Shown here in pieces: positions 46,201-53,240 of a DNA stretch of 64,000 nt; the stretch's first letter is position 1, and each line of letters starts with the position of its first letter. The notes below the pieces were generated by a model. The model saw only the letters and a list, made by a program, of their open reading frames with translations. It made no database searches and was not told the origin of the DNA. Where the stretch lies: contig WEDG01003500.1 in assembly GCA_017591395.1 (NCBI GenBank), positions 124,001 to 188,000 of the forward strand, written 5' to 3'. The translations under genes were made by a program, and so were the position numbers. Origin of the DNA: Schistocephalus solidus. Its lineage: Eukaryota; Platyhelminthes; Cestoda; Diphyllobothriidea; Diphyllobothriidae.

Positions 46201-49200
46201 CAATGTTGACTTACTAAATAGTATGTAGAAAAATATAACAAGCACACGCAGAAACGAGTTGCCAGAAAGGCATGGGAGACCGGAATGTCCCTCTCGAGCA
46301 AATGAGTAGCCCTCAGCAATCCATACTTAATCCCCGGTTTGGCGCACATGGGATTCGATCATGAGATCTTTGTTTATAGAGTCTAATGTTTTACCATTTA
46401 GCCATTGGACTGTATCCTTTCGGTTGCAATTGGGAATTAAATTAACCGTAGGAAAGATATTCGCCGGTCGGGTTACGTGATCCACCCATCCAGCTGTCCC
46501 TTGTGATTCACTGTTGAGCCCTTGCAGGCGATAGCGCAGCGACCAGAATTACATGTAAGACGCATACAGAGGGGCAGTTCAGGTAACTTGGTCGATGAAC
46601 GGCCTCTGTGTGATATGTTAACATCGTACTCGCAGAAAAACATCGTAATAATAAGCTGATCCTTCAGACAAACATCCCGTTGGACTAATGTTTGGCTGGG
46701 CAACACGAACTATTTAACGCAGGATATTTTCAGAAGGGTGGTCCTATTTGAAAGACGAGGAAGAAGAAGGAGCAAACGATGATGAAGAAGAAAGCATGGC
46801 ATTTTTTGAGGAAGATGGGATCTTCGATATTTGTTAACGAAAGCTAAACGATGGCTAACAGAACTCAATCATCCCGTTCTCCCTTGGGGCTCACTAGCCA
46901 GCAGCCGCACAGTGGCTAGTATCATAGGCAGAGAACATTGCTGGCAAACACAAGTGAGACTGGAATGACCATTTCTAGCTCATTAGCCGTCATCAGACAG
47001 TCATACCCAACTCCAAGTGTTGGTGCACTACCCCAGGCTCAGATCCATGAACTGTTGATCAGAAGTCGAACATTCTAACTATTGAGTCACGGCCTTATTG
47101 TCTTGCCAGTTTAGATGGGGAATATTCACATTCAAAGACAGAAGCTCACCGATCGCCAACTAACTGCTGTGCGGCTGCTGGCGTTGCTCAAAGGTGAGCC
47201 CCAAGGGAGAAAGGAACGCGTGAGTTCCGTAGGCTTACACCAACGAATGTCAATATTCCCGATCTAAACTGGCAAACCAGCAAACCCGTGCCTCAGCTTG
47301 AATGTCAAATTCCTAATTAGTTTTGGGATGCTTTGATCAATCAAAACTACTACAAATAATATAACCGTCAGGCTTCCACTTTGCAAAATGCATTTAATCT
47401 CTGAAAAGTTAATTTTCAACACAAAATGCATATTCAACCAAAAGTTTTAATTTGGAGAAATTAATTCCGGTTGATTGGTGTAAAGACGTCCAGTAGACCT
47501 GCAGCATGAGGTCTTTTATTGTTCGGCTTGTTATTATGTTCTAAAAGAAAGTAAGAAAGAAGAAAAAGAAAAAGAAAAAGAAGAAGAAGAAGAAGAAAAA
47601 GAAGAAGAAGAAGAAAAATAAGAAAACGGCTCTTCGCTTGCTGGGATCATGGCATTATGAAGTTAAGCTTTAGAATTCTTTCTGAAGGCAACAAAACTAA
47701 CAAGATTTGTGGCAGGCCGAGGCTAATCAAACACCAGTGGCTCCAGTCCAGAGGTGACTACCAAGCGCGCGGGCCCCTAGAATGTGAAAATTCGACTAAA
47801 TTATGTTCTAGGACAATATGTGCTTGGCCTCATGGTGGAAAAACTCGCTAAATGAACAGAATTTTGAAACCAAGCCAAATTATGATAAATTTTGCGAGGC
47901 CCAATGTAGTATCGGGAAAACACTTTTTTCTCGATTTCCCCGATTTTATTTTACGTCCATCTTCCTGTAGATGCGGAACACAGCAACATAACATTCCGCA
48001 CGTGAAAATTGATAGCGTAATGTCCATTTGGAGTTTTGTTATCATATAAGAGGTTTCGAAAATGTTAACATTAACTAGTATCCTGTTATGCTTATCAACC
48101 CCAATAGTGGGACTTTGTTCTAGCTAAAGGAGGATATTATTAGGGTTTAAACAATTAGTGGGGCAAAAGTAACCTCCCGTGAAAATTTGGCTGCAAATCT
48201 TCTTTATCTGTTGCCCTCCTTTTACAAAAAAAGCAATGAAAGAGCAGGAGAATTAACTGCTTCAGGAGACAGGGTCACCGGAATACGAATTTTATTCGCC
48301 CGCGATCCATTAACGAGTGCAATGAGCTCTCCCTTTAGATCCGATGTTTAACACACGTTGGAAGATTAATTAGCGACATAGGGAACGCGTGAGCGTGCGG
48401 TGTCAGTATCCGTGAACCGAAGTGAACCACGTTCAATTTCTTTTCGTTGAATGACCAATGCCAGAAAACTTTGAGTTTTGTAGTGAACTGTGGAAAATAG
48501 CAATCGCACTCATGTTACTTGACTTCAGGCGAAACGAAAGGACTGGGTCCACTCATGTTCTGTCAGCCTGAACAGATTTATGACGTCAAATGCAAACAGT
48601 CTTTAGATTTCCTGTGCTGCTCAAAAGAAGTCATATGTGGGGTCCATTATCTTTTTGACTTCTAGTCTGTATTTCTCTGAAGCACTTCCCTAGAGATTGC
48701 CAAACGTGGGATGCTGGGTTGGCAGTTTATGGCACTTCTATGTCGAAGGATAACTGACTGTGGTATTCTGCCTGAATTTGATTGAAATATATTACTAAGG
48801 TGTTTTGTAGTAAAAATTAGCATACATCATCATCGCAATATATTTTGGTCACGTCGGGATGGTGCCTTTAAAAAGAGCTGCTTTCCTGTGAACGGCAAAC
48901 GCTGTATTCTGTAAAATGTCTAATTTACTAGGATGAATTTTCACATATATTTTCGATGTCCTAATAACTTAAAATATATTTTAAATTGATTCTGTAAAAA
49001 AGTATTCTTTAGGGAAAAATCATGCCTCCGTTCGTGCATACACTTGCTAAATTGGTTTCTTTCGGTTTCAAAATCCTTTTTTCGATTCCCGAATAATTCT
49101 GATCCCATCCTGTCGTTACAGTTAAGTCTAGGATTTCAAAAGGAAATGCCTTATATATTCTGTATGAGAACTATCAACCTTTCCTCTACATTGTGAGGAA

Positions 49201-50985
49201 AATGTCACGTTGTCCTCAAAGATTGTGCATTGGATGTGGACATTATTGATTAGCTTATAAACAGCGTTAATATATGCGCATATGCAATGCTTTATGAATG
49301 CACATTTTCCGTTCCTAAAAATTTCGTAGTTAGATTTGCTTATTTTAAATTTGAAATATCCTCTTGTTTTAAATATTGAATTTATAGAAGATGTTATTTT
49401 TTGTCACATACATACGATAAAGGCTATATTTAGAAGGGAATCGTGTTTAAAAGGATATTTAGTATTGGGACCCTATAACAGAAGAAAAGGCGGGTTTTGA
49501 GCTATAATAAATAGGAAAAATCGTGTGCTTTTTGTGGGATCATGGAATAGTTGGGTTTGGGTTGTGTTCTTTCTTTTAATGAATTTTAAAACAACACGAC
49601 TTCTTGCTTAATTGGTTCCTGTTAGCTTCTTTCCGTTTTAAAGTTGATTGTGTGTCATAGTTCAGGGATGCATGCATTCATTTCCAAAATCTTGACGTGA
49701 TCCCGTTCAATTAAGTCTACTAGTCTATGGATAATTTATCGAAAGCAACGACAGCTCCAGACATAACCACCTGTCAAAGAAGATTTTGTAATTCCAATAT
49801 TTTTCATTGAATATTTGGTTTAAGACTTAGACGACGGTAAAAGAACTAACCTTGGAGATCGGGCAAATGACTGTTTGAATTGTAATATATAATACAACAC
49901 ATAATCAAGCATATTTATCCGCCTTTTAGAAAGCCGTCAATGCAATTATTGCCCTGCAAAGGATGGGCGTTGTCCTCACGCACAACAACGAAAAAACCAA
50001 CATTCGAAAATTTCTGCAGGTTGGCCCATCAAAAACCGTTGCACTTACACGGCGCGCCTCCATACAGCCGCCTCCGAGGGAGCTCCTGCCCACCAAGGTT
50101 GACGTCAAACGGAATATGTCCTTTCAAAGCAGTTCCCCGTCGCCCCTACTTAACCCAGCCTCAAAAATGCCCACCTTGGCGGCTAAGCCATCTGCTGATC
50201 CTGCTGCTGCCGCCGCTGGCAAAGCTGGCAGTTCTGCCGGAAAGAGCCAGAAGGAGACCAAGGAAAACACAACGATCCCTACAAAACCAAATACTGTCCC
50301 CAGCGAAACAAAGGCAAATGAACTAAAACCACCGTCCGCTGCCACTGCAATTCAAAAAGCGCCAGCAATTGTTGAGCCATCCAAGAAGGAAGAGAAGGCC
50401 AGCCCCCATGATACCCTCCAGGAGCCAACTAAACTAGCTGGGCATAAAAAGGAGAACGCTCAGCTACCTCGTAACAGTGATAAGCAGCCAATGAAAATCC
50501 AAGAAGAGGACCAGCGTAAACCTCCTGTGCCAGCCAACACTGCCAAAGAACCGACGAAGGTTCAGGAAAATGATAGGAGGACCGCCCATGTGACTTGTAA
50601 TGCTAACCAGGAGCCCGCGAAAACTGCAGAACCTGAAAGAGTGAGGTTGAAGGCTCCCTCTCTCCCAAAGGAACAGAATTCGAACAGTACAGCCACATCT
50701 CTGGTAGCACCCAAGTCGCCTTCCCCGCGTCCACAGAATTCGTTGTCCACCAAACCTGCGCAGACTGTACCCGAGAATGCAGCCAGCAGTCGTAAAACCT
50801 CCACTACTTCTGTTTCTTCCACAGCATCGAGCGCTCGGGCAGCAGTACAGAATTTAGTGGCGTTGAAGATGGCCAGCCTGTCCAAGAACACTCCCAGCAT
50901 CGCCAGTCGTATTCAAATGTTTACAGATGCCGCCGAGAAGAAGAAGAAGCCAACCAACAGAAAAAAGTTCTCCCTCTATCAGTAG
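16133..50985 (+). CDS. MLCK: Myosin light chain kinase-like Ser/Thr kinase, eight exons, 5' end missing
   Basis: Exons 16133-16235, 23462-23665, 26779-26920, 29482-29678, 33163-33315, 39260-39305, 46081-46158 and 49930-50985 join in one frame (1977 nt after the first partial codon, 658 residues). All introns are GT...AG and all phases match. Counting from the first full codon, the domain shows the Gly loop GSGKFG (33-38), the ATP lysine in ELAAKV (K55), the alpha-C Glu (E71), HLDLKPEN (catalytic D147), DFG (167-169), TPEFVAPE (to 192) and the subdomain XI Arg (R268). The basic segment RLKHFVYRRKWQ plus KAVNAIIALQRMG (296-320) resembles the autoinhibitory/calmodulin-binding helix of animal MLCKs. 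Such kinases phosphorylate the myosin regulatory light chain in a Ca2+/calmodulin-dependent way and act on the actomyosin apparatus. Ig or FN3 domains usual in this family are not seen. A kinase of the twitchin/titin type is less likely because of the RRKWQ helix. Confidence 0.93.
17455..17850 (-). repeat. Two adjacent diverged SINE copies
   Basis: Copies at about 17463-17635 and 17640-17850 each carry parts of head and body. The second keeps CTGATGA, a GGC/GCC stem and GAAATGG with a damaged stem I; the first has a broken core. Confidence 0.65.
18480..18845 (+). repeat. GC-richer dispersed repeat, copy 1
   Basis: It shares TATAAAGGCCACACTAAG and AAGCCATTGCAGCCTGACTG with the 53.6-53.9 kb copies. 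No coding capacity is seen. Confidence 0.6.
19582..19622 (-). mobile_element. PLE terminal fragment with degenerate hammerhead core
   Basis: In minus order: CTGATGATGGTTTC, GAATCCGAAATGCCC and then AATAAAATTCTTGC. This is the same layout as the PLE ends at 22.45 and 35.5 kb. The NUH triplet region is damaged. Confidence 0.5.
22425..22920 (-). mobile_element. Penelope-like element fragment, C-terminus and end repeat
   Basis: The minus translation gives FDEAEIFARGDNHLNREL, LESWFTGPQSINKSIDLP and PYSVLKLSLA, the end of a PLE GIY-YIG region. The homologous stretch in the 33.5-35.7 kb copy reads FEEAEILERAANRVSHELL. A hammerhead-like core lies at 22451-22492, followed by GTGAATAAAGCTCTTGTCCC. Confidence 0.75.
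22451..22492 (-). ncRNA. Hammerhead-like core at PLE end
   Basis: CTGATAA, a 7-bp stem II (GGGTTCC with GGAATCT, including G-U pairs), then GAAACATC. A short stem I (GTCT with AGGT) is possible. G8 is changed to A, so it is probably inactive. Confidence 0.5.
22921..23040 (+). mobile_element. Penelope-like element linker fragment fused to SINE
   Basis: AIPYVKNISEGISHLL is the PLE linker before the GIY-YIG domain. It stops within GVG, where SINE body sequence begins (23033). It lies head-to-head with the minus PLE fragment on its left. Confidence 0.7.
23033..23222 (+). repeat. tRNA-derived SINE body, good copy
   Basis: It contains TTGGGTATGACTGG, the consensus ribozyme block, CCTTGTCTTTGTCGGTCATG, TTATTCTGCCTTTATCC, GCTGCTGGCGGGGCTTGAG and the end ACTACCATTGTTA. 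The tRNA head is missing. A (TA)n tract follows at 23229-23248. Confidence 0.9.
23043..23087 (+). ncRNA. Hammerhead-like motif in SINE, consensus form
   Basis: Stem I GACTGG (23043-23048) and CCAGTC (23082-23087) pair perfectly. CTGATGA is at 23049-23055. Stem II GGCT/AGCC closes an AATA loop. GAA follows, then the palindrome ATGGCCAT as a loop-less stem III and U17 as cleavage base (AUU). Base pair 10.1-11.1 is C-A instead of the usual G-C in nearly all copies. Loop-less stem III implies action as a dimer, as known for other short-stem-III hammerheads. Confidence 0.7.
23229..23248. repeat. (TA)n microsatellite
   Basis: About 20 bp of alternating TA at the 3' end of the SINE copy; similar tracts flank other copies. 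Confidence 0.95.
23255..23395 (+). repeat. Diverged SINE copy
   Basis: A weak box-B-like GCATGCTCGATCC is followed by AGTTGGGAATGTCTTGCTGG and AAGCCAGAAATGATTATACC, ending in TTTTTTCCTTGTCAG. It lies directly before exon B. Confidence 0.55.
23462..23665 (+). CDS. MLCK: MLCK exon B: Gly loop, ATP lysine, alpha-C helix
   Basis: The acceptor is CTTTTCAAG and the donor TT|GTAAGT. Sixty-seven full codons cover GKFGDV, the ATP-anchoring Lys in ELAAKVIP, the alpha-C Glu in SVMNEVAIMN and strands 4-5 (LIQLYDVY, KITLIME). All N-lobe catalytic residues are intact. Length and phase fit the flanking exons exactly. Confidence 0.95.
23666..26778 (+). other. MLCK intron 2 (3.1 kb)
   Basis: GT...AG intron, phase 2. 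A diverged SINE-like copy lies near 24.24-24.40 kb. The rest, including an 87-codon open stretch at 25131-25394, shows nothing I recognise. Confidence 0.85.
24235..24400 (+). repeat. Strongly diverged SINE-like copy
   Basis: GGCTGAACAATAAAGCG, GGGCCAGAATCC and GGGATTGGATATGCCAC with CCATGCCAGTCAAC keep the order of the family. Similarity is low. Confidence 0.4.
26779..26920 (+). CDS. MLCK: MLCK exon C: hinge to catalytic loop
   Basis: The acceptor is TTTCTTGTAG and the donor AAG|GTAAGG. It encodes ITGGELFERIIDE, a signature of the MLCK/titin/death-associated kinase group, then MTEILQGVDYMHSRNVLHLDLK. The catalytic loop reads HLDLK instead of HRDLK, as is normal for MLCKs. The exon ends in phase 0, directly before PEN of the next exon. 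Confidence 0.96.
26921..29481 (+). other. MLCK intron 3 (2.6 kb)
   Basis: GT...AG intron, phase 0. It holds a minus-strand PLE GIY-YIG fragment at about 27.83-28.08 kb. The rest, including short open stretches at 28.4-29.1 kb, is unrecognised. Confidence 0.85.
27830..28080 (-). mobile_element. Penelope-like element GIY-YIG fragment
   Basis: The minus translation gives VYCILCKNSTCNYTGQTG, the CxxC-NYTGQTG entry of a GIY-YIG domain, then degenerate sequence with stops and GHEFKFAAAKV in another frame. It differs from the 52.7 kb family. Confidence 0.65.
29482..29678 (+). CDS. MLCK: MLCK exon D: DFG to APE and beyond
   Basis: The acceptor is TTCTTTTGCAG and the donor CT|GTAAGT. It encodes PENILCLTRTGFRIKIIDFGLARELKG (written here as two overlapping motifs, PENILCL and KIIDFGLARE), LFGTPEFVAPEV and DMWSVGVICYV. 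The activation segment has the short form typical of MLCKs and lacks a conserved phosphorylatable Thr-loop, as expected for a kinase controlled by an autoinhibitory tail. Confidence 0.96.
30310..30500 (+). repeat. Dispersed repeat, copy 2
   Basis: It reads CAGACTTGCGCCTCATCTAC, CACACTCTCTTCACCC, CCTAAGCCGGATATCAAG and GAGTCAAGGAG. This parallels the 53.4 and 53.6 kb copies (CTTGCGCTCCATCTAAC, CTGAGCCCGGTGTCAAG, AGAGTCAAGAAG). Confidence 0.6.
30975..31217 (+). pseudogene. 80-codon ORF with weak J-domain-like ends
   Basis: A charged open stretch in intron 4. ASEKEPYKGFV resembles the start of J-domain helix I/II and LDQRKHYDKLGDKG resembles J-domain helix IV with its RKxYDxxG pattern. The HPD tripeptide is absent. 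It could be a decayed retrocopy of a DnaJ-type gene, or chance. Confidence 0.25.
31590..32010 (+). repeat. SINE tail followed by a full SINE copy
   Basis: 31590-31720 is the 3' tail (CTGTGCGGCTGCTTTCGGGG...). The head starts near 31733 (CAAGACAACGAGCATGTGGC, box-B-like GGGTTGATCCTTGG) and continues into the body to about 32010. Tail-to-head order again resembles a tandem array. The hammerhead-like block keeps CTGACGA and GAAA, with a compensated stem II (AGTT/AGCT) and a partly broken stem I (31827 on). Confidence 0.75.
32098..32420 (-). repeat. SINE copy, mostly minus, facing the previous one
   Basis: In minus order: tail, body (CCAGGGAGACTGGAATAG) and head (CAAGGCTCAAACCCACAAC). The last 55 bp are a plus-oriented tail (GGGTGAGCGCCAATCTACC). 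The ribozyme core is mutated. Confidence 0.65.
33163..33315 (+). CDS. MLCK: MLCK exon E: C-lobe
   Basis: The acceptor is TTCAAATGCAG and the donor AG|GTATGC. It encodes LSGLSPFMGDNESETLSNIV and, further on, DISQDAKDFIRKLLVKDM. SGLSPFMGD(N/D)..ETL is the classical MLCK/titin-kinase C-lobe motif. It ends with two bases of an Arg codon completed by the 46-bp exon F. Confidence 0.95.
33480..33690 (-). repeat. PLE end repeat (3' in element orientation)
   Basis: It contains GGTGTTTATTGGCCTG, TGTTTCGGAGCC, CTTGGGGCACAAGTTGCGCA and GGGCATGGTTGCTAG, each matched in order in 35455-35670. A degenerate hammerhead-like core is at 33551-33590. Confidence 0.8.
35455..35670 (-). repeat. PLE end repeat (5' in element orientation)
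   Basis: It contains GGCGTTTATTGGCCTGACG, TTGTGGCACAAGTTGCGCAG and GGGCATGGTTGCC. The block at 35506-35547 (minus) reads GAAACGTCAGGCC with a decayed CTGATGA part. Confidence 0.8.
35700..38700. other. Intron DNA without recognised content
   Basis: AT-rich. A block at 36.60-36.83 kb resembles 52.50-52.65 kb (CAAGCTTCTATTTGGCCACC with CAAGCTTCTCTCCGGCCATC), and 37.25-37.31 kb resembles 59.67-59.71 kb (GATTATGCTGCACGAT). These are unnamed dispersed repeats. Open stretches at 38097-38381 and 38458-38709 are unrecognised. Confidence 0.5.
38740..39010 (-). repeat. Repeat with degenerate telomere-like interior
   Basis: Many AACCCT/ACCCTAA-like words are spread over about 160 bp (TTAACCCTAGC, CTGACCCTAAAG, TACCCTAACCATAATC). 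They are not a perfect array. It ends just 250 bp before exon F. Confidence 0.55.
39260..39305 (+). CDS. MLCK: MLCK exon F: 46-bp microexon with subdomain XI
   Basis: This exon was found by looking for the missing HPW motif. The acceptor is CTTTTTAG and the donor CGA|GTAAGT. One base completes the previous Arg codon. Fifteen codons then read KRFTSTQCLAHSWLR, matching the family pattern (K)R(F/L)(T)xxQCLxHPWL. It enters in the phase left by exon E and exits in phase 0, as exon G needs. HPW is changed to HSW. Confidence 0.9.
41200..41500 (+). repeat. Repeat with degenerate GGTTAGGG-like interior
   Basis: GGTTAGGTTT, GGTTAGGGTTAAAATTAGG, GTTAGGTTTTAG and GTTAGGGTTAC form the interior, followed by CTTCGTGCAATTGAGTAC. 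The same layout recurs at 43.72-43.92 kb. Confidence 0.6.
43720..43930 (+). repeat. Repeat with degenerate GGTTAGGG-like interior, second copy
   Basis: GTGGTTAGTG, GAGGGTTAGGTGTAAGG, AAGTTAAGGTTAAGG and TTAGGATTAGGGCAC, then CTTCTGGCAATTGTGCAC, parallel to the 41.2 kb copy. Confidence 0.6.
45180..45700 (-). repeat. Dispersed repeat, copy 3
   Basis: The minus strand reads AGCCATTAGAGCCTGACTTTC and AAAAAGGAGCCGCTGGAGCC, followed by CCTGACCTATCCCC. These match the AAGGAGCCATTGCAGCCTGAC landmark of the 53.8 kb copy. Two partial copies appear in a row (45.20-45.33 and 45.55-45.70 kb). Confidence 0.6.
46081..46158 (+). CDS. MLCK: MLCK exon G: linker and first half of calmodulin-binding helix
   Basis: The acceptor is TTATTCACAG and the donor CAG|GTGGGT. 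Twenty-six codons encode a Lys/Arg-rich linker followed by NKARLKHFVYRRKWQ. RRKWQ is the hallmark of the calmodulin-binding/autoinhibitory helix of MLCK. The helix is cut by a phase-0 intron and continues in exon H. Confidence 0.92.
46255..46450 (-). repeat. Diverged SINE copy
   Basis: GGGAGACCGGAATGTCCC, then CCTCAGCAATCCATAC and a head remnant. It lies 100 bp after exon G. The ribozyme core is lost. Confidence 0.6.
46845..47130 (-). repeat. tRNA-derived SINE with intact ribozyme block
   Basis: It carries tail, body and head in minus order (GGGGCTCACTAGCC, GTGAGACTGGAATGACC, CAGGCTCAGATCCATG). It is one of the better copies outside the array. Confidence 0.8.
46958..47002 (-). ncRNA. Hammerhead-like motif in SINE
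   Basis: CTGATGA and GAAA are intact. Stem I is GACTGT with CCAGTC (5 of 6 pairs). Stem II GGCT/AGCT and stem III ATGG/TCAT pair with G-U changes, so substitutions here keep pairing. Confidence 0.65.
47150..47300 (+). repeat. SINE tail and start of next head
   Basis: GTGCGGCTGCTGGCG, GTGAGCCCCAAGGG and CAATATTCCCGATC, then CTGGCAAACCAGCAAACCCG as the next head. It faces the minus copy on its left. Confidence 0.65.
47545..47627. repeat. GAA-rich purine microsatellite
   Basis: About 80 bp of almost pure purine, mainly GAA and GAAAAA units, in intron 7. Confidence 0.95.
49930..50985 (+). CDS. MLCK: MLCK exon H: rest of calmodulin-binding helix and long disordered tail
   Basis: The acceptor is CGCCTTTTAG. 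The exon starts KAVNAIIALQRMGVVL, completing the amphipathic basic helix, then runs about 336 residues to TAG at 50983-50985. The tail is rich in Lys, Pro, Ala, Ser, Thr and Glu with no globular domain I can see; it ends in a cluster of lysines (AEKKKKPTNRKKF). Vertebrate smooth-muscle MLCK ends in an Ig domain (telokin); none is present here. Codon use is clean and the frame is open over 1 kb, in contrast to all neighbouring DNA. Confidence 0.93.
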   Translation, partial: KAVNAIIALQRMGVVLTHNNEKTNIRKFLQVGPSKTVALTRRASIQPPPRELLPTKVDVKRNMSFQSSSPSPLLNPASKMPTLAAKPSADPAAAAAGKAGSSAGKSQKETKENTTIPTKPNTVPSETKANELKPPSAATAIQKAPAIVEPSKKEEKASPHDTLQEPTKLAGHKKENAQLPRNSDKQPMKIQEEDQRKPPVPANTAKEPTKVQENDRRTAHVTCNANQEPAKTAEPERVRLKAPSLPKEQNSNSTATSLVAPKSPSPRPQNSLSTKPAQTVPENAASSRKTSTTSVSSTASSARAAVQNLVALKMASLSKNTPSIASRIQMFTDAAEKKKKPTNRKKFSLYQ

Positions 50986-51400
50986 AAGCTGAATCCACTC
51001 ACTCTCTGTCTCTGTCTCGCAATCCTGCCGGCTCTCGCCTTCAAATGCATCTTGCCTACTTCAACACACCCGATGAATAAATGACACCCAGACACACACA
51101 CACCTACCCACACCCCGAGATGCTCTCTGTGATAACATCTTTGCCCAACGTGGCATGCTCCTCTCACTACCTGCTTACCTACACGCCAAGTTCGAGTACG
51201 AATACGCCAATCTAAATGCTCCGCTCCCCGCCCTGTCTTGTTTTAACTGCCGTCCTTTTCTTTCTTTGCGCCCGCATTACCTAACCGAAACCGCTTCCTT
51301 TTATTCATTCCACCCACCACTAGGGTCTGGATGGTGGATTGATTACCACAAACGCAGTGGTCTGTTCCATTCTGTGTAAATAAACAAGGTCGCAGCAGGC
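50986..51400 (+). other. 3' UTR of the MLCK gene with two poly(A) signals
   Basis: Non-coding DNA follows the stop codon. AATAAA occurs at 51076-51081 and again at 51379-51384. CA-rich and pyrimidine-rich tracts lie between. The transcript probably ends shortly after one of these signals. The choice cannot be made from sequence alone. Confidence 0.6.
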
Positions 51401-52685
51401 CCCTGGCTGCATCCTGCAGATCTTTTAGCCTCAATTTAAAGTGACTATAGATTGGCGAAACAGGGAAGAGTCTGAGGAGAGGGGAAGAGGTCTCTGCTAG
51501 CGACATGCCGAAGATGCCTATCATGTGCACCGTGGAGGGGAGGCTTGATGGTAACCTGCGCGTAAATTTGAGTGAGGCGGGCTTGCGTAGTATCTGCCGC
51601 GCACTCTTTCTACTCCCTCGCCAACATGGATCCAGCAGCAGGAATAAGTGAGGATAGCTGCATACGGGCTTAGGCTGGGGGCTGAAAATCTTAACAACTC
51701 GTCTACGCGTACAGTAAACGAGCTAGTTCCCGCCGATTTTCACGACAAATGATCGAATCTTACATAAGTGAGAGTGCCACGAAGTAGCCACTGAGTCTGC
51801 CTGTAAGTCCTTAGCAGGATATTGGTACTCCATCAGTTGGCAGTTTTCTGCACCAAGCCTTTTAGTAGATTGAGATATATTTAGGCACGTTGCATTGCGT
51901 TGCTTTTCGTGGGGTTTATTCCCAGGAGAGATACCTCACCCCTGCTACCCTAACCGAAGCACTATTCAACTTTCCCAGCCTGTCGTCCATTTGGTGCGGG
52001 GATTTGGCGGAGTGAAGCATGCGGCTAGACGTAACATCACATCCCCCCCATCTGCCATATTAGCATCACACGTTGTTTTTACTAAATCGATAACCTACTT
52101 TCTCTTATTAGTAAAAGCGGTACAGGCTAAAAACCTGGAATGTTTTTTGCCAAATGCTGCCCAGCCGCGTGAAACAAATGCGATGCGTTCCGCTTGTTAC
52201 TGTATCCGACAGAGTTAAACATGATCGGTAAATGCTGAGTAAACTTAGAAGGGAAGTAATACTGTTTTGGTATTTTTCAGAAGTAATTTCTCTGACCGTC
52301 CAGTTCAGCTCCAGGTCCTGTGCAGAACACATTAACAGAACAATTGTCATGACACTGCTGGCAATTATGTGAACAAAACTCTTCAGGAGGCCCCACTTTA
52401 TAAATTTATTTTACTATGTATCTGCCATAAAATAGCTTGTTATAATGTGCACTTATTCATCCATATACGACCTAACCCCTAGAGCTTTCAGTTACCTGAG
52501 TATTTTGGCTTTCGAACAAGCTTCTCTCCGGCCATCTGCTAAAACTATGCTCCGTATCAAGCGTTTTTTCATTGATTTGTATGCCATTACAGATTTAAAT
52601 ATATTTTATAGAAAATACGCACGTAAATATCCTCTACTGTACTCGGTCTGGTAACATGTTCCATCTTTTTCAAATTTTATATGGT
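51401..52685. other. Downstream DNA without recognised gene
   Basis: No conserved motif is seen in open stretches such as 51895-52218. A block near 52.50-52.65 kb is shared with 36.6-36.8 kb and 62.9-63.0 kb. Confidence 0.55.
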
Positions 52686-53240
52686 AAGATATGGTATTTA
52701 TGGGTTTTCAAAACCTTCTGCTCTCGTCGAACAATTATAGATCCGAGCTACTGTTACAGGCCACATCAACGTGGATTTATTCATTTACCTGCTCCTCTGG
52801 AGCGGAATACATTGGCCGGACAACGAGTTGTCTGGAAAAGAGAGTACGCGGACACATAACTGCCTGGCTACGTAAAAGATAAAATCGACCACTTTCGAGT
52901 TCAATTCTCACACATTTAATCGCTTCGAACCAGGTTGACGCCAAAGCAACCTTGCAAATTACCTACCGGGCACCAGCGCACTACTTGAAAGGCCTTCACA
53001 AACGGGTGCTCACAACAGCCGAGGCCGTAGCGATTCGGTTTGTGAACTAAGCGCTTTATAGTCATAAGACTTTGATGCACGCAGTCTGTCATCCCTGGCC
53101 AAATTTCACGCCGTGCGCACCCCCTGACAATGCTTACACGCATTCCGTGTACAGATACCGCTCACAGCGAATCCCTCCTCCCACCCCCTCCGATCCCAAT
53201 TCCTCAACACGCGTACTCTGTCATGCAAGTGGCGTCTGAA
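52686..53240 (+). mobile_element. Penelope-like element GIY-YIG fragment, second family
   Basis: In one frame: YSFTCSSGAEYIGRTTSCLE, RVRGHITAWLRKR, then after a frameshift SSSILTHLIASNQVDAKATL, QITYRAPAHYLKGLHKRVLT and TAEAVAIRF. The CxxG-EYIGRTT entry and the HL...V..TLxITYRAP...L.I.EA..IR pattern fit a PLE/GIY-YIG retroelement of a different family from the others here. It is broken. Confidence 0.72.

Larger units (their letters stand above)
46159..49929 (+). other. MLCK intron 7 (3.8 kb)
   Basis: GT...AG intron, phase 0, splitting the calmodulin-binding helix. It contains SINE copies (46.25-46.45 and 46.85-47.30 kb) and a GAA-rich microsatellite (47.55-47.63 kb). The remainder is AT-rich and unrecognised. 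Confidence 0.85.

Noticed and set aside
50124..50900. Minus-strand open stretches opposite exon H
   Set aside because: These are shadows of the strongly biased coding exon on the plus strand.
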